The notes: a model not told the origin generated them from the letters alone. A stretch of DNA of 64,000 nt from Cytospora piceicola (GCA_023375675.1 JALQBC010000026.1:1-64000), one strand, 5' to 3'; shown: positions 51,524 to 63,235, counted from the stretch's first letter. Numbers and translations: made by a program.

Positions 51524-52221
51524 ACTTCAAAGTTGGTGAATCCCGCCACATAAGAACAGTTATAGCAGATATATGATTATCATTGTCTCGTGAGAGCAAG
51601 AGGTCCTTAATTCAAGTGATTGAAAGATGACGCATGTACCTGTCTGTGGTTGTCTCACAGGGTGCGTGATATTGCAAGAGGGATAAGAAGTAATAGAAGT
51701 CAAGGGGAGACTGAATGCAAAGCGAAAGGCTTACAAGCCCCAGTGCTGTGGTAGAGACGTCAACGCATTTTTCAAGGTCAATACAACTCACTCGTGTGCA
51801 TGCAACTGAGTGGTATTCTGCTCATAATACAAACTACCACGTTATGAAGATAAGAAGCTCCAGTTTCACTACATATCTACGCGGGATGCCAGTCAGCACG
51901 GTTGCCCTCCGAGAGCTACTCTGGGGCATGCACGCCCGACCCGGGCTCCCGGATGTAAATCCCAAGGACCTAATGGGAGGAACTAAGGGCTGTCAGTGAC
52001 AGACGAAAGATAGCGGACGAACCAAACCTGCAGATTGGGGCAGACTTCGGGTCGGTTGATAAGTAGCACAGGCATGATTGGGCACCTGTCTGGGACATTG
52101 GCCAGGAACAAGCACCAGCCCCACACTGGCAATACCACAGTAAACCCGAGGTCCAGACGACCAGCCCTGCCATGCTACCCTGCCGTGCCGCCATGCCATG
52201 GCTGACTAGCTGTGCTGCTCT

Positions 52222-52337
52222 TTATCAGATGCCCTAGATGCCCTAAATGCCATCCATATCTACAAAGATATCGAGGACGATATCAGAGTCCTCGTGATCC
52301 TCGATGCTTCCCTTGCCTGGTGTAACCTTATCTATCA
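52222..52337. promoter_or_regulatory. Candidate AreA-type GATA sites upstream of the NCS1 permease
   Basis: TTATCA (52222-52227), TTATCT (52328-52333) and CTATCA (52332-52337) read on the minus strand as TGATAA, AGATAA and TGATAG; the first two fit HGATAR. They lie about 540-660 bp before the permease start. Purine, pyrimidine and allantoin permeases in fungi are commonly under nitrogen control by GATA factors. Such hexamers are frequent by chance. Confidence 0.35.
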
Positions 52338-52748
52338 CACTCTTACTCGATCGTAATGACGAACAGTTGCTTTTGTCCCGAATCTATGGATCGGATTACC
52401 CCTGATGATTGTCTCTGCATGCCGCAACTTACAACAGAAGCACCATTCCGTCTAACCTCATGCAGCTTCTCCTGCGACAACATTTCGTAGGAGCTGGAAG
52501 CACGCACCCGAGTCGATGGCACTGGTGTGAGCGCTTACATGCAGTCACTGTCAAGCCACGCACCGCTCGACTGCGCCGTCAGCTCTGACTCTGTACTACC
52601 TCCACCGACAAACCATTGTTTTGTTTTCCCTTTGTCCCATTCGTCCATCAGCCATACCCCCATGTCTATGTATTACCCCGTTTACCCGCGTGGCCCAGGC
52701 CCGCCTCCGCGAACTAAGCAGCTCTCTCTAGTGGGCGACTCTGCCCAG

Positions 52749-52828
52749 AAATATATACAATGGTTCGGCTCCTACACGTTCTCATCACACAGTCCTGCTC
52801 CATCTCCTTCTCTTTATTTTCTCCCTTA
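52749..52828 (+). promoter_or_regulatory. Core promoter of the NCS1 permease gene
   Basis: A TATA-like ATATATAC at about 52751-52758 is followed by a strongly pyrimidine-rich stretch (52781-52828), the usual layout just before fungal transcription starts. The permease ATG is at 52880. Confidence 0.45.
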
Positions 52829-52879
52829 ATCCGACCTTACCCCTCTGGCAGACAGTGACGACGTCGCGCCGCCCTCAAG

Positions 52880-54656
52880 ATGCAGTTCAAGAAGCCTACC
52901 GTAAACAAGGAGGGGGTGAAGAGGAGGTTCACGTCGGTCCACGCATGGGAGCTTCCAAGGGAGGCCTCGGCCATTGCGCCTGATTACGTGCGGACAAACA
53001 GAGATATGGACCCGACGCCTCCTTCCGACCAAACGTGGACTATCTGGAGCATCATGGCCTACTGGGCTACCGACACCATCAACCTCGGGACCTGGGAGAC
53101 GGCTTCGTCCATCCTCGCCGTCGGGTTGTCATGGAGAGAGGCGATTCCATGCATGGTAGTTGGTACCTTCTGTGTCGCCATACCCATGGTCTTCAACGGC
53201 GCCATCGGTGCAAAGCTCCACGTCCCGTTCTCTGTCATTACCACAGGGTCCTTTGGCTACTACCTCCGATACTTCTGCGTCGTCTCTCGAGCCATTCTGG
53301 CCATGTTCTGGCTCGGCATTCAAAGCGCCAACGGTGCGAAGTGCATCACCGTAATGCTGACAGCTTGGGCTCCGTCCTACGCCCATATTCCAAACCGGCT
53401 CTCTCCGAGCGCCGGAATCACAACCCAAGGGATGTGCTCATACTTCCTCTTTTGGATCATTCAGCTCCCGCTGCTGCTTATCCACCCAACTAAGCTCCGT
53501 CCTATCTTCATCATCAAGCTCGTCGGCGCGCCTGTCGCTGCAATCGCCACGATGGGCTGGTGTCTACACCAGGCTGGGGGCGGCGGTGACATTTGGAAGC
53601 TGCGCGCTGATGTGACCGGAAATCAATATGCATGGCTCTGGCTGAGCTGCATGACTTCCGTTACGGGCTCGTGGGCGACGCTGGCTTGTAATATTCCGGA
53701 CTTCACCCGGTACGCGCGCAGTGCCAATGGCCAGTTCATTCAGTTGCCCTTCCTCCCTATCATCTTCACGGTATGCGGCGTTCTGGGAATCGTCACGACT
53801 TCCTGTACCAGAGTCTTCACGGGCGATTACCTCTGGAATCCGCTGGACATCATCTCCCTTTGGCTGGATAACGGCGCTGGTGGAAGATGTGCAGCTTTCT
53901 TTGCTGCGCTTGCGTGGTATATTGCTCAGGTCGGCACCAATATCACAGCAAATTCAATTTCTGCCGCAAACGACCTGACCGTTCTTTTCCCGAAGTGGAT
54001 CAACATCCGGAGAGGGTGTATGATAGCCGCAGTCATCTCGGGTTGGGTGATGGTTCCTTGGAAAATCCTGGCATCTGCCGACACATTCCTAGCCTTCATG
54101 AGTGGCTATGCGGGTATGTATTCACATCTCTTGTCTTCGCAGCCGCACCTTTATACTAATTCGCGCCGCAGTCTTTCTAGCTCCTATAGCGGGTATCCTC
54201 ACTGCCGACTATTGGCTCGTCAAGAAACAACATTACGATATCCCCGGACTATACGATCCCCATGGCCGCTACCGCTTTTCCGGTCCGGTTAAGGGGTGCA
54301 ACTGGCGTGCTTTTATCGCCTTCATAGTCCCTGTTGCACCTTTGCTGCCTGGACTCGCCCAGTCCATCGTGTCCAGCGGCAGCGACGCTGACGAAGTCCA
54401 TGTCAACGCTGGTATCGAGAACCTGTACACGTTTAATTGGTTGTTTGGGTTTGTTGTGTCCATATTCCTGTACACGACGCTGAGCTGGGCCATCCCAGAT
54501 GAACAGACCTTGCTCAAGGACACAATCTGGCACCTCGATGGCTTGGAGCACCCGATCGATGGTCAGGCGAGCGACGAAGAACACGGGCGAGTGGGAACTG
54601 GATCTGGGGCTAGTGACCAGAAAGGCATGGGAGAAAGCGATGCAAAGCCCTTGTAA
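52880..54656 (+). CDS. NCS1-family permease (uracil/uridine/allantoin type)
   Basis: Two exons (52880-54113, 54172-54656) with a 58-bp intron; 572 aa, normal for the fungal Fur-type NCS1 group. These are 12-helix plasma-membrane symporters for nucleobases, allantoin or related compounds. QTWTIWSIMAYWATDTINLG (51-70) is the first membrane helix with its substrate-site region. NIPDFTRYA (271-279) is the loop signature of the family. TNITANSISAANDLTVLFP and the ADYWLVKKQHYDIPGLY block after the intron are also diagnostic. The C-terminal tail is hydrophilic and Gly/Ser/Glu-rich, as in family members regulated by ubiquitination. Specificity within NCS1 cannot be set by eye. GATA-type motifs upstream suggest nitrogen regulation (inference). 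Confidence 0.93.
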
Positions 54657-55404
54657 AGCCCACTGTGATATCAGGGTTCGAAAAATAATGGCATTGTACA
54701 CCGAAAAGAAGACTTGTGTAAACCGGTTGTTTCGGGGAGTAGAGAAGCCTTTGTATACTATAACATGTACAGTGCTCGACGGGCTTGGAATGTGCAGGGG
54801 TAGGGAGATTTGATAAACGTATGTGTTGAGACTTACAAGCCGGGAAGTGATACCCGGGGTTAATCTTCTGTTCGAACGCAAGGCTACCTGTCGTATGAGA
54901 CCCCTGTTATCTCCGTAGGTAGGACCGCAAGTGCTTTGCCAGGTGAGGGCCTCCTTCGAAAACCCGGGTGTCCATGTCTACTGTACAAGAGTCCCCAAAA
55001 AACCATGAACGTCGGGAAGGAGTCTTCCCAGATTCAGCTTTGCCTCAAGGGATGATACTGTGGTGTATAGCAAATATACCTACCCTTGCCTTTTCACAGT
55101 AGTTGGGGTATGTCCACCTAAGTATTGTCAAGCACATGCTCTCATCTTTACCAACCCGATTCGTGAAGCTGATATCTTACATACCCTGTTTGATTTCTGC
55201 ACTGCGATCATATAGTGGAAAGGGACACATCTGGCTCGTGTGATTGGTATCTAATTATTCAAATACGTGGGCGATGTTGCAGTAATCACCTAGTAGGTAT
55301 AAGCATGCAGCACATAGCTTGACTAGAATATTTGTGATCAGGACTATGTACCGAGGAAAGAAAAAACTTGTATGATGTCGCTCTCACGGGTGCCAAAGTC
55401 TCTT
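54657..55404. other. Intergenic region before the 5S rRNA gene
   Basis: About 750 bp of ordinary sequence with no recognisable gene. Confidence 0.5.
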
Positions 55405-55408
55405 TATA
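55405..55408 (+). promoter_or_regulatory. Upstream TATA element of the 5S rRNA gene
   Basis: TATA in TCTTTATAACG lies 25-28 bp before the predicted 5S start. Neurospora-type dispersed 5S genes carry a conserved TATA at about this distance, which supports an active RNA polymerase III gene. Confidence 0.65.
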
Positions 55409-55432
55409 ACGTCTCTCGAAGCTAAGAATGGT

Positions 55433-55551
55433 ACGTACGACCATACCCAGCGGAAAATTCGGGATCCCGTCCGCTCTCCCATAGACAAGCCGCTGAGGGC
55501 TGGATTAGTAGTTGGGTCGGTGACGACCAGCGAATACCCGGTGTTGTACGT
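55433..55551 (+). rRNA. 5S ribosomal RNA (dispersed gene)
   Basis: 119 nt starting ACGTACGACCATACCCAGCG and ending GGTGTTGTACGT; the two ends pair to form helix I. Internal landmarks match ascomycete 5S RNA: GGGATCCCGTCCGCTCT (loop B/helix III region), GACAAGCCG (A-box region), then TAGTAGTTGGGTCGGTGACG and ACCAGCGAATACC (C-box region). A T-tract follows at once. Single copies scattered among protein genes are normal in filamentous ascomycetes, unlike the rDNA-linked arrangement of yeasts. Confidence 0.95.
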
Positions 55552-55559
55552 TTTTTTTT
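55551..55559 (+). terminator. Pol III T-tract terminator of 5S rRNA
   Basis: Nine consecutive T directly after the 3' end of the 5S sequence on the same strand, the standard RNA polymerase III stop signal. Confidence 0.85.
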
Positions 55560-57385
55560 GAACCATTTTTGCTCCATCTCCCGCCGGACGCTGGACGTGT
55601 GTATGTGTATATAAATATACAAAGCCACAGAATTCTGTGTCCGCCCTGGGCTCATTCAAAACCTCCATAGAACGATGCATCTCTTAGCTCCCTATGTAGG
55701 CTTGTGTTGTGTGGATTTGCAAGACGTTCGTTCAGTGTCTGAGTGAACATATTTCCGGCTGGCTATTGCTTGCCGTTAATTACTCGATACATCTGCGTCT
55801 ATTGCATTTATCCCTAGCATCTTTCGTGAATACAACTTGTGATATCAGTACCGCCACTATTGCTCGCTCGCTCAAGCAGATCATACACGCATTACATCCA
55901 TCTACGACCACCAATGTTTTTATTGAACATATGCACCGCCTGTTCCGCCGCTGCATCTCTCGAAGACTTGGAGGGGACTCAACAGATAATTTTTATAGTA
56001 GCCAAGCCGACACCTGGGGTACTTGTGCTGGGGGACCTGGAGGAGCCCTGGAGCCAGTACTCTTAACCACCCCATTTAGCGCAGTTTGGATCCAGCCATT
56101 GTTGAATTAGTACATGTAGATTCACGCCATAGTCTTCCTAAGGACCACCGCATGCTTCTAGCCGGATATACTAGCGGCTACCCAAGTAGTTACAAGTGTT
56201 TGGGCTCCAGTGCTTAGAATTAGCAACAGCCGAGATTGATCTTAGCGCCAGAAAGGACTTGTATTCATGGCTCACGTCATTAGCCCTTCAGGGCCTCCTT
56301 CTGCGCGATTCAGGAATCCCCGGAGACGGTCGCGGGCGATTTACCATGACGAGTTGGGTCCCCCGGTAAGAATCCAGTGCAAGCCCGTACCGCTACTGAT
56401 CGGGAGTCATTGAGCAGGGTTCTTGACCTCCTCTCATGCCGAATCCTGATAAGGCTTTTCGAATGGTGCATGAGGACAATCACGCTATGTCTGCAACACT
56501 GTATTTTAGTAAATGGGTGTCGTCAACCACCAAAACTCGCTTGATAAGGCCTGACAGAGAAAACTGACGTTGGATTCCCAATACTTCACGAATTATTCAT
56601 TCAGATTCTCTGCTGGACGCTGCTGCACTGGGTATTCACCAAACGACATGCCGGTGTTGTATTTATGTAGCACTCAGTGGGCCTTGTTCAACGCTCCGTG
56701 TCAGATTGGATGCGATGAGATCTTTTCCCTTCCCTGCATGCTATTGTGGTGTTCGGATCTAGCAAGGAAAGGCCCCAAACCATATTTCGACGCCATCCTT
56801 GACACGCTTGCGGCTTGATCCTGGAACGCGAGAGCTTGGTGTGTCTCCTTTCCGTATCTTCTCACTTACCTCTGGTCAACACTCATAAATAGGTTCTATT
56901 CGTTCTGGGATGAACCTCGCTGTTCATTGAGCTGCGAAAGCAGTACGTACTCCTTCTCCTCGTAACAGAGTCCTCCATAAAGAAAATGGGCTTTAATGCC
57001 TGACAGGTTCGCTACATAAAGGAAATAGATGGAGATGCGCATCGCTGACAATCAGGGATAGCCTAGCAAACAATTTCGAAATTTAAACAGCACACGTTCC
57101 AGACGTTCCACAGCCAAGGGTGGCACAGTCCTTCATCTAAGGTTACTTAGATCCAAAAGGCAAGTGAGCCCTTTCCCGTTTTTTGGAAGGACAAAAATCC
57201 CATCGAGAGACCCTGATCTAATTATCTCCTAGGAGTTCAAACCACACTGCCGTCAGGTTGTCGATCAGCGCCGAAAAGTATATCGCTCATTCTTTTCTCA
57301 CATATCTTCACCAACACTGGACCGACGTCCCGTCCTGTGCCCCTGTCGGATCTGCGCCACTGCGCACATGAACTTATGACGAAAA
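55560..57385. other. Intergenic region, no supported gene
   Basis: About 1.8 kb of normal composition. Frames at 55709-56110 and 56570-56818 are open, but they resemble no family and show no domain or credible splice structure. Confidence 0.5.
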
Positions 57386-58315
57386 ATGGAGCATACAATG
57401 CCGAGTTCACGGAGAATGAGCACGAGATCAGTGCCTGAGAGTCTACAAACCACCGTGAGCGGAAGCAACCAGACGTTAAAGGAGAAGGACCAGTCTATGT
57501 TCTTCCTCGAGATGAATCCGTTCTCGCCGGTCACAGTTGTTCTTATACATATCATATTCAGTTGCCATCTCGAATGGAAACATGTATGGCCTAAGCTGCC
57601 CGAGTATCACCTGCTCGTGCCGGACCTGCCTTGTCACTCGAATTCCCGACCTATGTGCCAAAAGCAGGACTTCTCTATCGGCCTTTGTGCCGATCTGATC
57701 GCACAAATGATTCGCGATCATGCCCACGACGGCCGCGCTCATATCGTTGGTCTCTCGACTGGTGGTTATATAGCGATGGACCTGATCAGAAGGCACCCTG
57801 ACGTTGTCAGAGATGCGATGATCGCAGGGGCATGGCCCCTGAGAGGGAAGCAACTTATCACATCGCGACATCCTCGGCTGGTCTACGCTGGGCTATGGTC
57901 GATATTACGCTCGCCGGGATCAGTCTTCTTCAAAGTCTCCGGGTACAGCGGCGAATATCATAACCCTGGACTGCTAGATGAAATCAAACGAAATGGAAGC
58001 TCACGCCTCGCAAAAGCTGCCCTCGGTCAGACTGCAGACTGGCAAGACGACATGATGGTGGAAGTTGGGAAGCGGGACATCAGAATATGTATGGTGTCAG
58101 GAGGGAAGCAGGACGATAGCAAGGGGGTCCGCGACGCTGCAAAGACACTCAGAGAACAAAGTAAAGGCGGGCCAGGGATGGAGACACATGCGTACAATGT
58201 ACGCGATGCGATACATGCTTGGAATCTTCAACTTCCGCTAGTTTTCGCCAAGGGCATTCAGTGTTGGATAGAAAAGAAAACCATGCCAAAAGAGTACGAG
58301 ATAATGCCAATATAG
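57386..58315 (+). CDS. Alpha/beta hydrolase
   Basis: Single exon, 309 aa. The nucleophile elbow GLSTGG places the catalytic serine at S124. VSGGKQDD (acid D243 or D244) and the AIHAWNLQLPLVFAKGIQCW block with H277 complete the triad. PDLPCHSNSR (79-88) and VVLIHIIFSCHLEW (51-64) are the usual strands before and after the oxyanion region. The layout matches a widespread fungal family of cytosolic esterase/lipase-like hydrolases with unknown substrates. Oddity: the usual HG after the first strand is HI here (H55-I56), which could affect the oxyanion hole. No signal peptide is visible. The start at 57386 sits in AAAAATGG; an internal Met at residue 5 is an alternative. Neighbours are 5S rRNA upstream and the DUF3445 gene downstream. 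Confidence 0.85.
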   Translation: MEHTMPSSRRMSTRSVPESLQTTVSGSNQTLKEKDQSMFFLEMNPFSPVTVVLIHIIFSCHLEWKHVWPKLPEYHLLVPDLPCHSNSRPMCQKQDFSIGLCADLIAQMIRDHAHDGRAHIVGLSTGGYIAMDLIRRHPDVVRDAMIAGAWPLRGKQLITSRHPRLVYAGLWSILRSPGSVFFKVSGYSGEYHNPGLLDEIKRNGSSRLAKAALGQTADWQDDMMVEVGKRDIRICMVSGGKQDDSKGVRDAAKTLREQSKGGPGMETHAYNVRDAIHAWNLQLPLVFAKGIQCWIEKKTMPKEYEIMPI

Positions 58316-59638
58316 GCGATCCTTCAGTCAATATAATTGAGAGACCGGCCGGTGCCCCCGCAGGATTGCAGGGCCGGCCATGGTTTTCACATAAATTTCA
58401 CATTTGATGCTGAACATGCCTAAGTGTGCTTGCTACGCTGACAGTCAGGAGTCGCAAACACTCGGTCGTAATTAGCTGGTCGGTCACTGACCGTCAGTGA
58501 TATGCAAATGTGCTTCCTTCGGAAACGTGCGACTGAATGGGATGGTCAATCTGATTGGTAGTAGTTCCACACTTAAGGAATTGATGCTTTTTTCCCGCAC
58601 AAGTATGCTATGGTCACAGGTTGTTTGACACGAAATTGGTGCCACAGAAATATCTGGGGATAATTAATCACAGTATGCGTGCTGACGACCCCTTTCAATT
58701 CCAATACGACTCCGGACCCGTGTTTGTACCCAGGTAGACATGGAAGCAGATGCCCAGCTGCAAACTTTATCCATATGCCCTGAGCAGCCGCTATATTTAT
58801 GAATCTGACAGTTGCGTAGATACTTGGGTATGTATGTATGGATAGGCGGTGGTCTAGATAAGCTTGGGCAAAATGTGGGGGAACAGGGACGACATCGGTG
58901 ATGACTCGGCTTCTGGCAAGGATGATATACTATGTAGATACAGCCAGGTGCTGCAGATCTTCCTATCTGATACCTGGCAGTTCTTAATCATGAGTATGTT
59001 GAGAGGAGAGTGAGGGCAACTTAAGAATTCCGACCGGCCTGGTCTCGTCACCTGGTCATCTCTATTATCTCTATCAGCTGATGGTAATCGATAGCATCCT
59101 ACTCGACGAAAGTCTGCATGATGCAGGCAGTCCTCCTCCGTTAACGGATCCGTCCTGTCATTCAGCCACAGCCCCGGCCACTGCCGAGAGATAGAGAACA
59201 GGCCAGGTCTTACAAGATCCGGGGAATCATGTCGAGTAGTTACATCACCTGTCCACTTCACACGCCCTGTTTAACGTGTACCCGGGCGCTCATCACGGGA
59301 GCTAGCTTTCCTAGCTCTCCACGTATTTCGTCTTATCGTTGCGGGGTCTTCTATCTAAAGCATGACAACTATCTCCGTATCGGATGTGTATCATCTAATT
59401 AGTGTCGTCCTCATCATGGACCAGTCACTATCGTCCTTGGATTATCTCGGAGACAGCTCGGGGCTTGTTGTCATACAGGAAGCTGCTGGGCTGCACTGAG
59501 CTGTCAGGCTCAAATAAGTAACCAGCTAGCCTTCTTCCCAGGAACCTATTTCGTTGTCTTCAATAACTCTTCGAACTTATCTGAACGAGACTCTTAGGAC
59601 CAACACCTTGCTGTTGAGTTGTTTCAGCCAGTGCCGCC
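58316..59638. other. Intergenic region, no supported gene
   Basis: About 1.3 kb. Two GC palindromes (CCGGCCGG at about 58345, GGCCGGCC at about 58372) follow the hydrolase stop and could fold in the 3' UTR. A minus-strand frame of 135 codons (58854-59261) is not recognisable as a protein. The right end includes the promoter of the DUF3445 gene. Confidence 0.5.
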
Positions 59639-61135
59639 ATGGCGATCGACCATCTGCTCTTCGCAGGCACTCGGCCTCTACCGTACGCCGCTTGCGTTCT
59701 GATATTGGCTCTGTTCGGCTTGGGCATCCATCTCGCTCGAAGGAAGACTGCCCCCTCCACCAAGGATGTATCTGGCACGGTTGAGAAGCAGCCATGGATC
59801 CTCCAGTTTCCACCTTCACGGCGCCACACGCTGGCGGACCTGAAGCTGAAGGGCTCATCTGCACCATACACCACGCCAGCACCCGAGGTCCTCCGCCGAC
59901 GTGCGATACCTTCGTCGCATACGGCCAATTGGGATCGAGATGATTTGTTCACACCCACTGGTTTCTCTACACAAGATATCCGAGCTCTGGGAAGATTCCC
60001 TGACTACTCTGTTTTGACCGGCGTGCCGCATCCTCAGCCCTATGGTCCCCAGCACGACATCAAGACCGCCATCTTTAGGCCTTTCCGCCCCTTCAGGTGG
60101 AACTATCACCAGACAATGGGTTAGTATCTACAATTTCAAAGAGGAAACCCAGAAATTCACTAACTCTAGTGCACAGCTCATTACAAATTCGATCCTGACT
60201 GGTGGGTTGAGCTCGATAAGAGCTACCACACTATCATGGCTCAACGGCAGGAGCTGATCAAGAAATATGGCGACCTTGTCTACTTCACCGACCCAGGCTC
60301 AGAGTTAGCTTGCCGGGAACTCATGGAGATGCTGGTTCAGTTCGTCTGCAAGCGATACCCCCAGTACTTCAGCTTGGAAAACGACAATACCATCCTCGTC
60401 AACCGTCTGCTCAACACCAGGACAGATCTTGTTGGCACACCACCACTTAAGGTGGTATCAGAAAACATTCCTGAGGACTATGCGATGGTATTTCGGAATG
60501 AGGATGACGGCTTCTACTACCTTCGTGCCGCCATGGTGTGCTCGTCCGTTGGGTGGGACATCGGCATGAACCGCGGAAAACAACTGCGTCGCATCCACGA
60601 CCATGTGCCAGATTACGCCGAGAAGATGGCCTTCAGCATGGACCGATTCTTTGCCAAGATGGGAGTTGACCAGCCCATCCAGCGATGTAGTTGGAGTGTG
60701 GAGGACCACGCCCCCCTCTTCAGCAGTCCTCGTATGACAGAGAACTGGGAGCGCAGTGCTTTTGCCGACAACAAGGAGGCTCTCACGGTGGACCAGATCA
60801 AATTGAGATGTGATTACCAGACGCTACGGAGGTTGCCCCTGAGTGGAGCAGTCGTGTTCAACTTCAAGGCTGCTTTCACACCCATCACTGAGTTCAGGGA
60901 TGAGCCATACGTGCCGGCTATTGTGGCGAAGGTGTTGGAAGAGGGAAAGAAGAACTTGATTGACTACAAGACTGTGGACCATGTAAAGGATCTCACGATC
61001 AAGACTTGCAAGGTGTGGGCGCAAGAGCAGGTTGAGAAGGGCATGGTGCCAGCGGACTGGGAGGTTGCGACGCTGAAGGAGAGCCCCTTTTTCCCCGGAT
61101 GGGAAGAGAAGTGGCACGCTCAGCAGGGATTTTAA
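59639..61135 (+). CDS. DUF3445 protein, heme-dependent oxidative N-demethylase-like
   Basis: Two exons (59639-60119, 60177-61135) with a 57-bp intron and CTAAC branch site; 479 aa. The start is in an excellent context (GCCGCCATGG). A hydrophobic helix (about residues 14-32) followed by HLARRK suggests an N-terminal membrane anchor, probably ER, with the rest folded outside the membrane. The DUF3445 core includes IFRPFRPFRWNYHQTM, the DWWVELDKSY block just after the intron, EDYAMVFRNEDDGFYYLRAA, and the C-terminal YQTLRRLPLSGAVVFNF (374-390). The bacterial relative HODM is a heme enzyme that removes N-methyl groups. Activity in fungi is inferred only from fold. Neighbours (hydrolase, NmrA-like reductase) would fit a tailoring or detoxification context. 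Confidence 0.88.
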
Positions 61136-63235
61136 GGACTTGGTTGCGAAGGATCCTGCAGGAATGCCAAGGCTCAGCCAGGAGTTGTGATTTGATTTGC
61201 ATCAACAAGATGCCGGAATGTCGGGGAGACAGAGGCTCTGACAATTTGTCTAATTACTGTATATGTAGCGAGGGAAAAAGGCTGGGTCTGTGTGGATGGC
61301 ATCGCGTTCTATAGTAACTCCGAGCTTCTTCATGATCAAATTTATTGTGGCGAGTTTCAAGCATACTATTTTCCGTCTAAGCGACATCTCGCCACGAGCG
61401 TCGACTGTTTCGCCCAGACAGTCAGGTATTGGCCGAGAACCGTGTCTCTTCCACCCTTTTGCATTTGACCTCTAGTCTGGTCTGATGGCCTCGTTAGACA
61501 ATCACCAGATTGTGCTATTCTGTCGAGTTGTATCCTGGGTCGAGCTCCGGGATGTACAGTAAGCCTGCTCTGGTTCAAAACTAGAATCATTGATACTTCT
61601 AGTATAGTAGTATGTACGCGCCCATGGCGCCGAAAACATGCAAGCTTTTGTCAAATCATTGGCATAAGCCAGGACATATTTCTTCAAGATGGTGCGGTCG
61701 CGTGGATTTCCTGTTCCTTTCTCTTCTCTTGCTATGTATAAGGTTCAGGCTCACCTCTACACTCGTTTTATACAATCGTGTCTCGAAAAGCCCAGGTGCC
61801 TCTGTATCCGACCCTCAGTCACTCCCTTCGTTTGGAACCTTGCATCGCCGATTTAATCCAATCAATTACGGAAACCTGGCTAAAATGGCTCGCCAAAAAT
61901 ACGCTCCTCTTTGTGCTGTTCTCATAAGCTCCTCGGCTGTTCGTGATTGGAGTGACATCGAAATCGCCAACACCGTTTCAAGCTGGTCGGTACGGCAATT
62001 ACTATATCAGTCGACATCAACAGCGATTTTGCCATCTACATGATATATCTACCTACCGACGTCTACACTAGCACGCCGGGCCCGTCTGCTGGCTTATTAA
62101 CTGCACCGGAATTTCCGTGATAACTGTCAACGTGATGATCTTAGCCTCCGTTGTTCCCGATGGAGCCGTGCTCTTGTTGGCCTACTTCAAACTTGAGACT
62201 TTCGATGGCTGTGTACGTTCATGGAAGCTTCTCTTTAGGGTATAGCAAAGACTAACTAGAAAGCGGAATTGGCAAGCGGAGGTACCCTGGAGCTGGATTG
62301 ATACAGCATCTCAACTCCAGATTGCACACCCTGTGCCGCTTCCCAATGCACGAGGGACTGTATTAGTGAACACCATCTATGACTTATATCGAAAGATTCT
62401 AGTAACTAATAATAACCGATATGTTCAATATTACGAAGGCCTATAGGGTCAGGTGACCCTGCTAGGGCCACCTCCGTCTAAACATATAGAGGTCTTCTCT
62501 CCCTCAGGCTCACCGCCAGATTTATTACCTTTGAATGTTGAGGGCTTATACCCGTATACTTCTCGCTTTATCATTCACCCTTAACTCCATCACACTATTG
62601 TTGTTTATCATGACCTTCGTACGCTATCCGGATGACGACCTCGATTTGCCGGTTGATGTCGTCTTTGGAAGCACTTGCAACAATTGTATCAGCTGTCTTG
62701 CCCTGGAACCATATATTACTCCTACGCTAATTAAGTGGGAGAGGATGGTGACTGCGGAGCCGCCTCTGCCACCACGTCTGCCACTCAGTGGTCCTTGACG
62801 CCAGAGACTACACTGTCGTCTTCGGATACGAAGGCAATCACCACTTCGCGACCTTCTTCAGCTGCAGAAATTACTTCCACCCAATCGACATCATCCGAAG
62901 CATCGAGCAAGTTCACGGTAGCGGCAAGCTCCGCAAGCCGTATTAGCTTGATGGCCACTACCAAAGCGATGTGCTTTTGCTGGCAGTTGTCTTGAGATAT
63001 AGGGTTGACACTGTGGATAAATGTCAGTCAGTGGCAAGGATCAATCATGCTACCTGGACGACGGGGTCGTGTAGATAATTACTCATGTGAATATAGTCAA
63101 CCTTAGAACGCGGTATACGTTAAATGTTCCACAAATGAACACGATAAATTTACAATACAACGGATATCACAGGGTTACGATGCCAAGGTATCAAGTCACT
63201 GAATGGGACACGTGCTGTGATAACTAGTCCTGTAT
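61136..63235. other. Intergenic region with unconfirmed short frames
   Basis: About 2.1 kb. Frames at 61612-62043, 62535-62798 and 62735-62995 are open; the last is Ser/Thr-rich. A short palindrome, GGGTCAGGTGACCC, lies near 62447-62460. None of the frames resembles a known family or forms a good splice model, so no gene is called. A small secreted or membrane protein in 61.6-62.9 kb is possible. Confidence 0.45.

Larger units (their letters stand above)
51524..52879. other. Long intergenic region upstream of the permease
   Basis: About 1.36 kb with no supported gene. The right half carries GATA-type motifs and a fungal core promoter (listed separately). Around 52165-52205 are clustered imperfect CCATGC/TGCCA repeats. 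Short ORFs on both strands are not convincing. Confidence 0.5.

Noticed and set aside
58854..59261. 135-codon minus-strand frame
   Set aside because: Translation resembles no family and has no domain-like blocks; no supporting start context.
62535..62995. Possible small two-frame gene, one frame Ser/Thr-rich
   Set aside because: Three overlapping frames look equally open, no donor/acceptor pair joins them convincingly, and no family was recognised.
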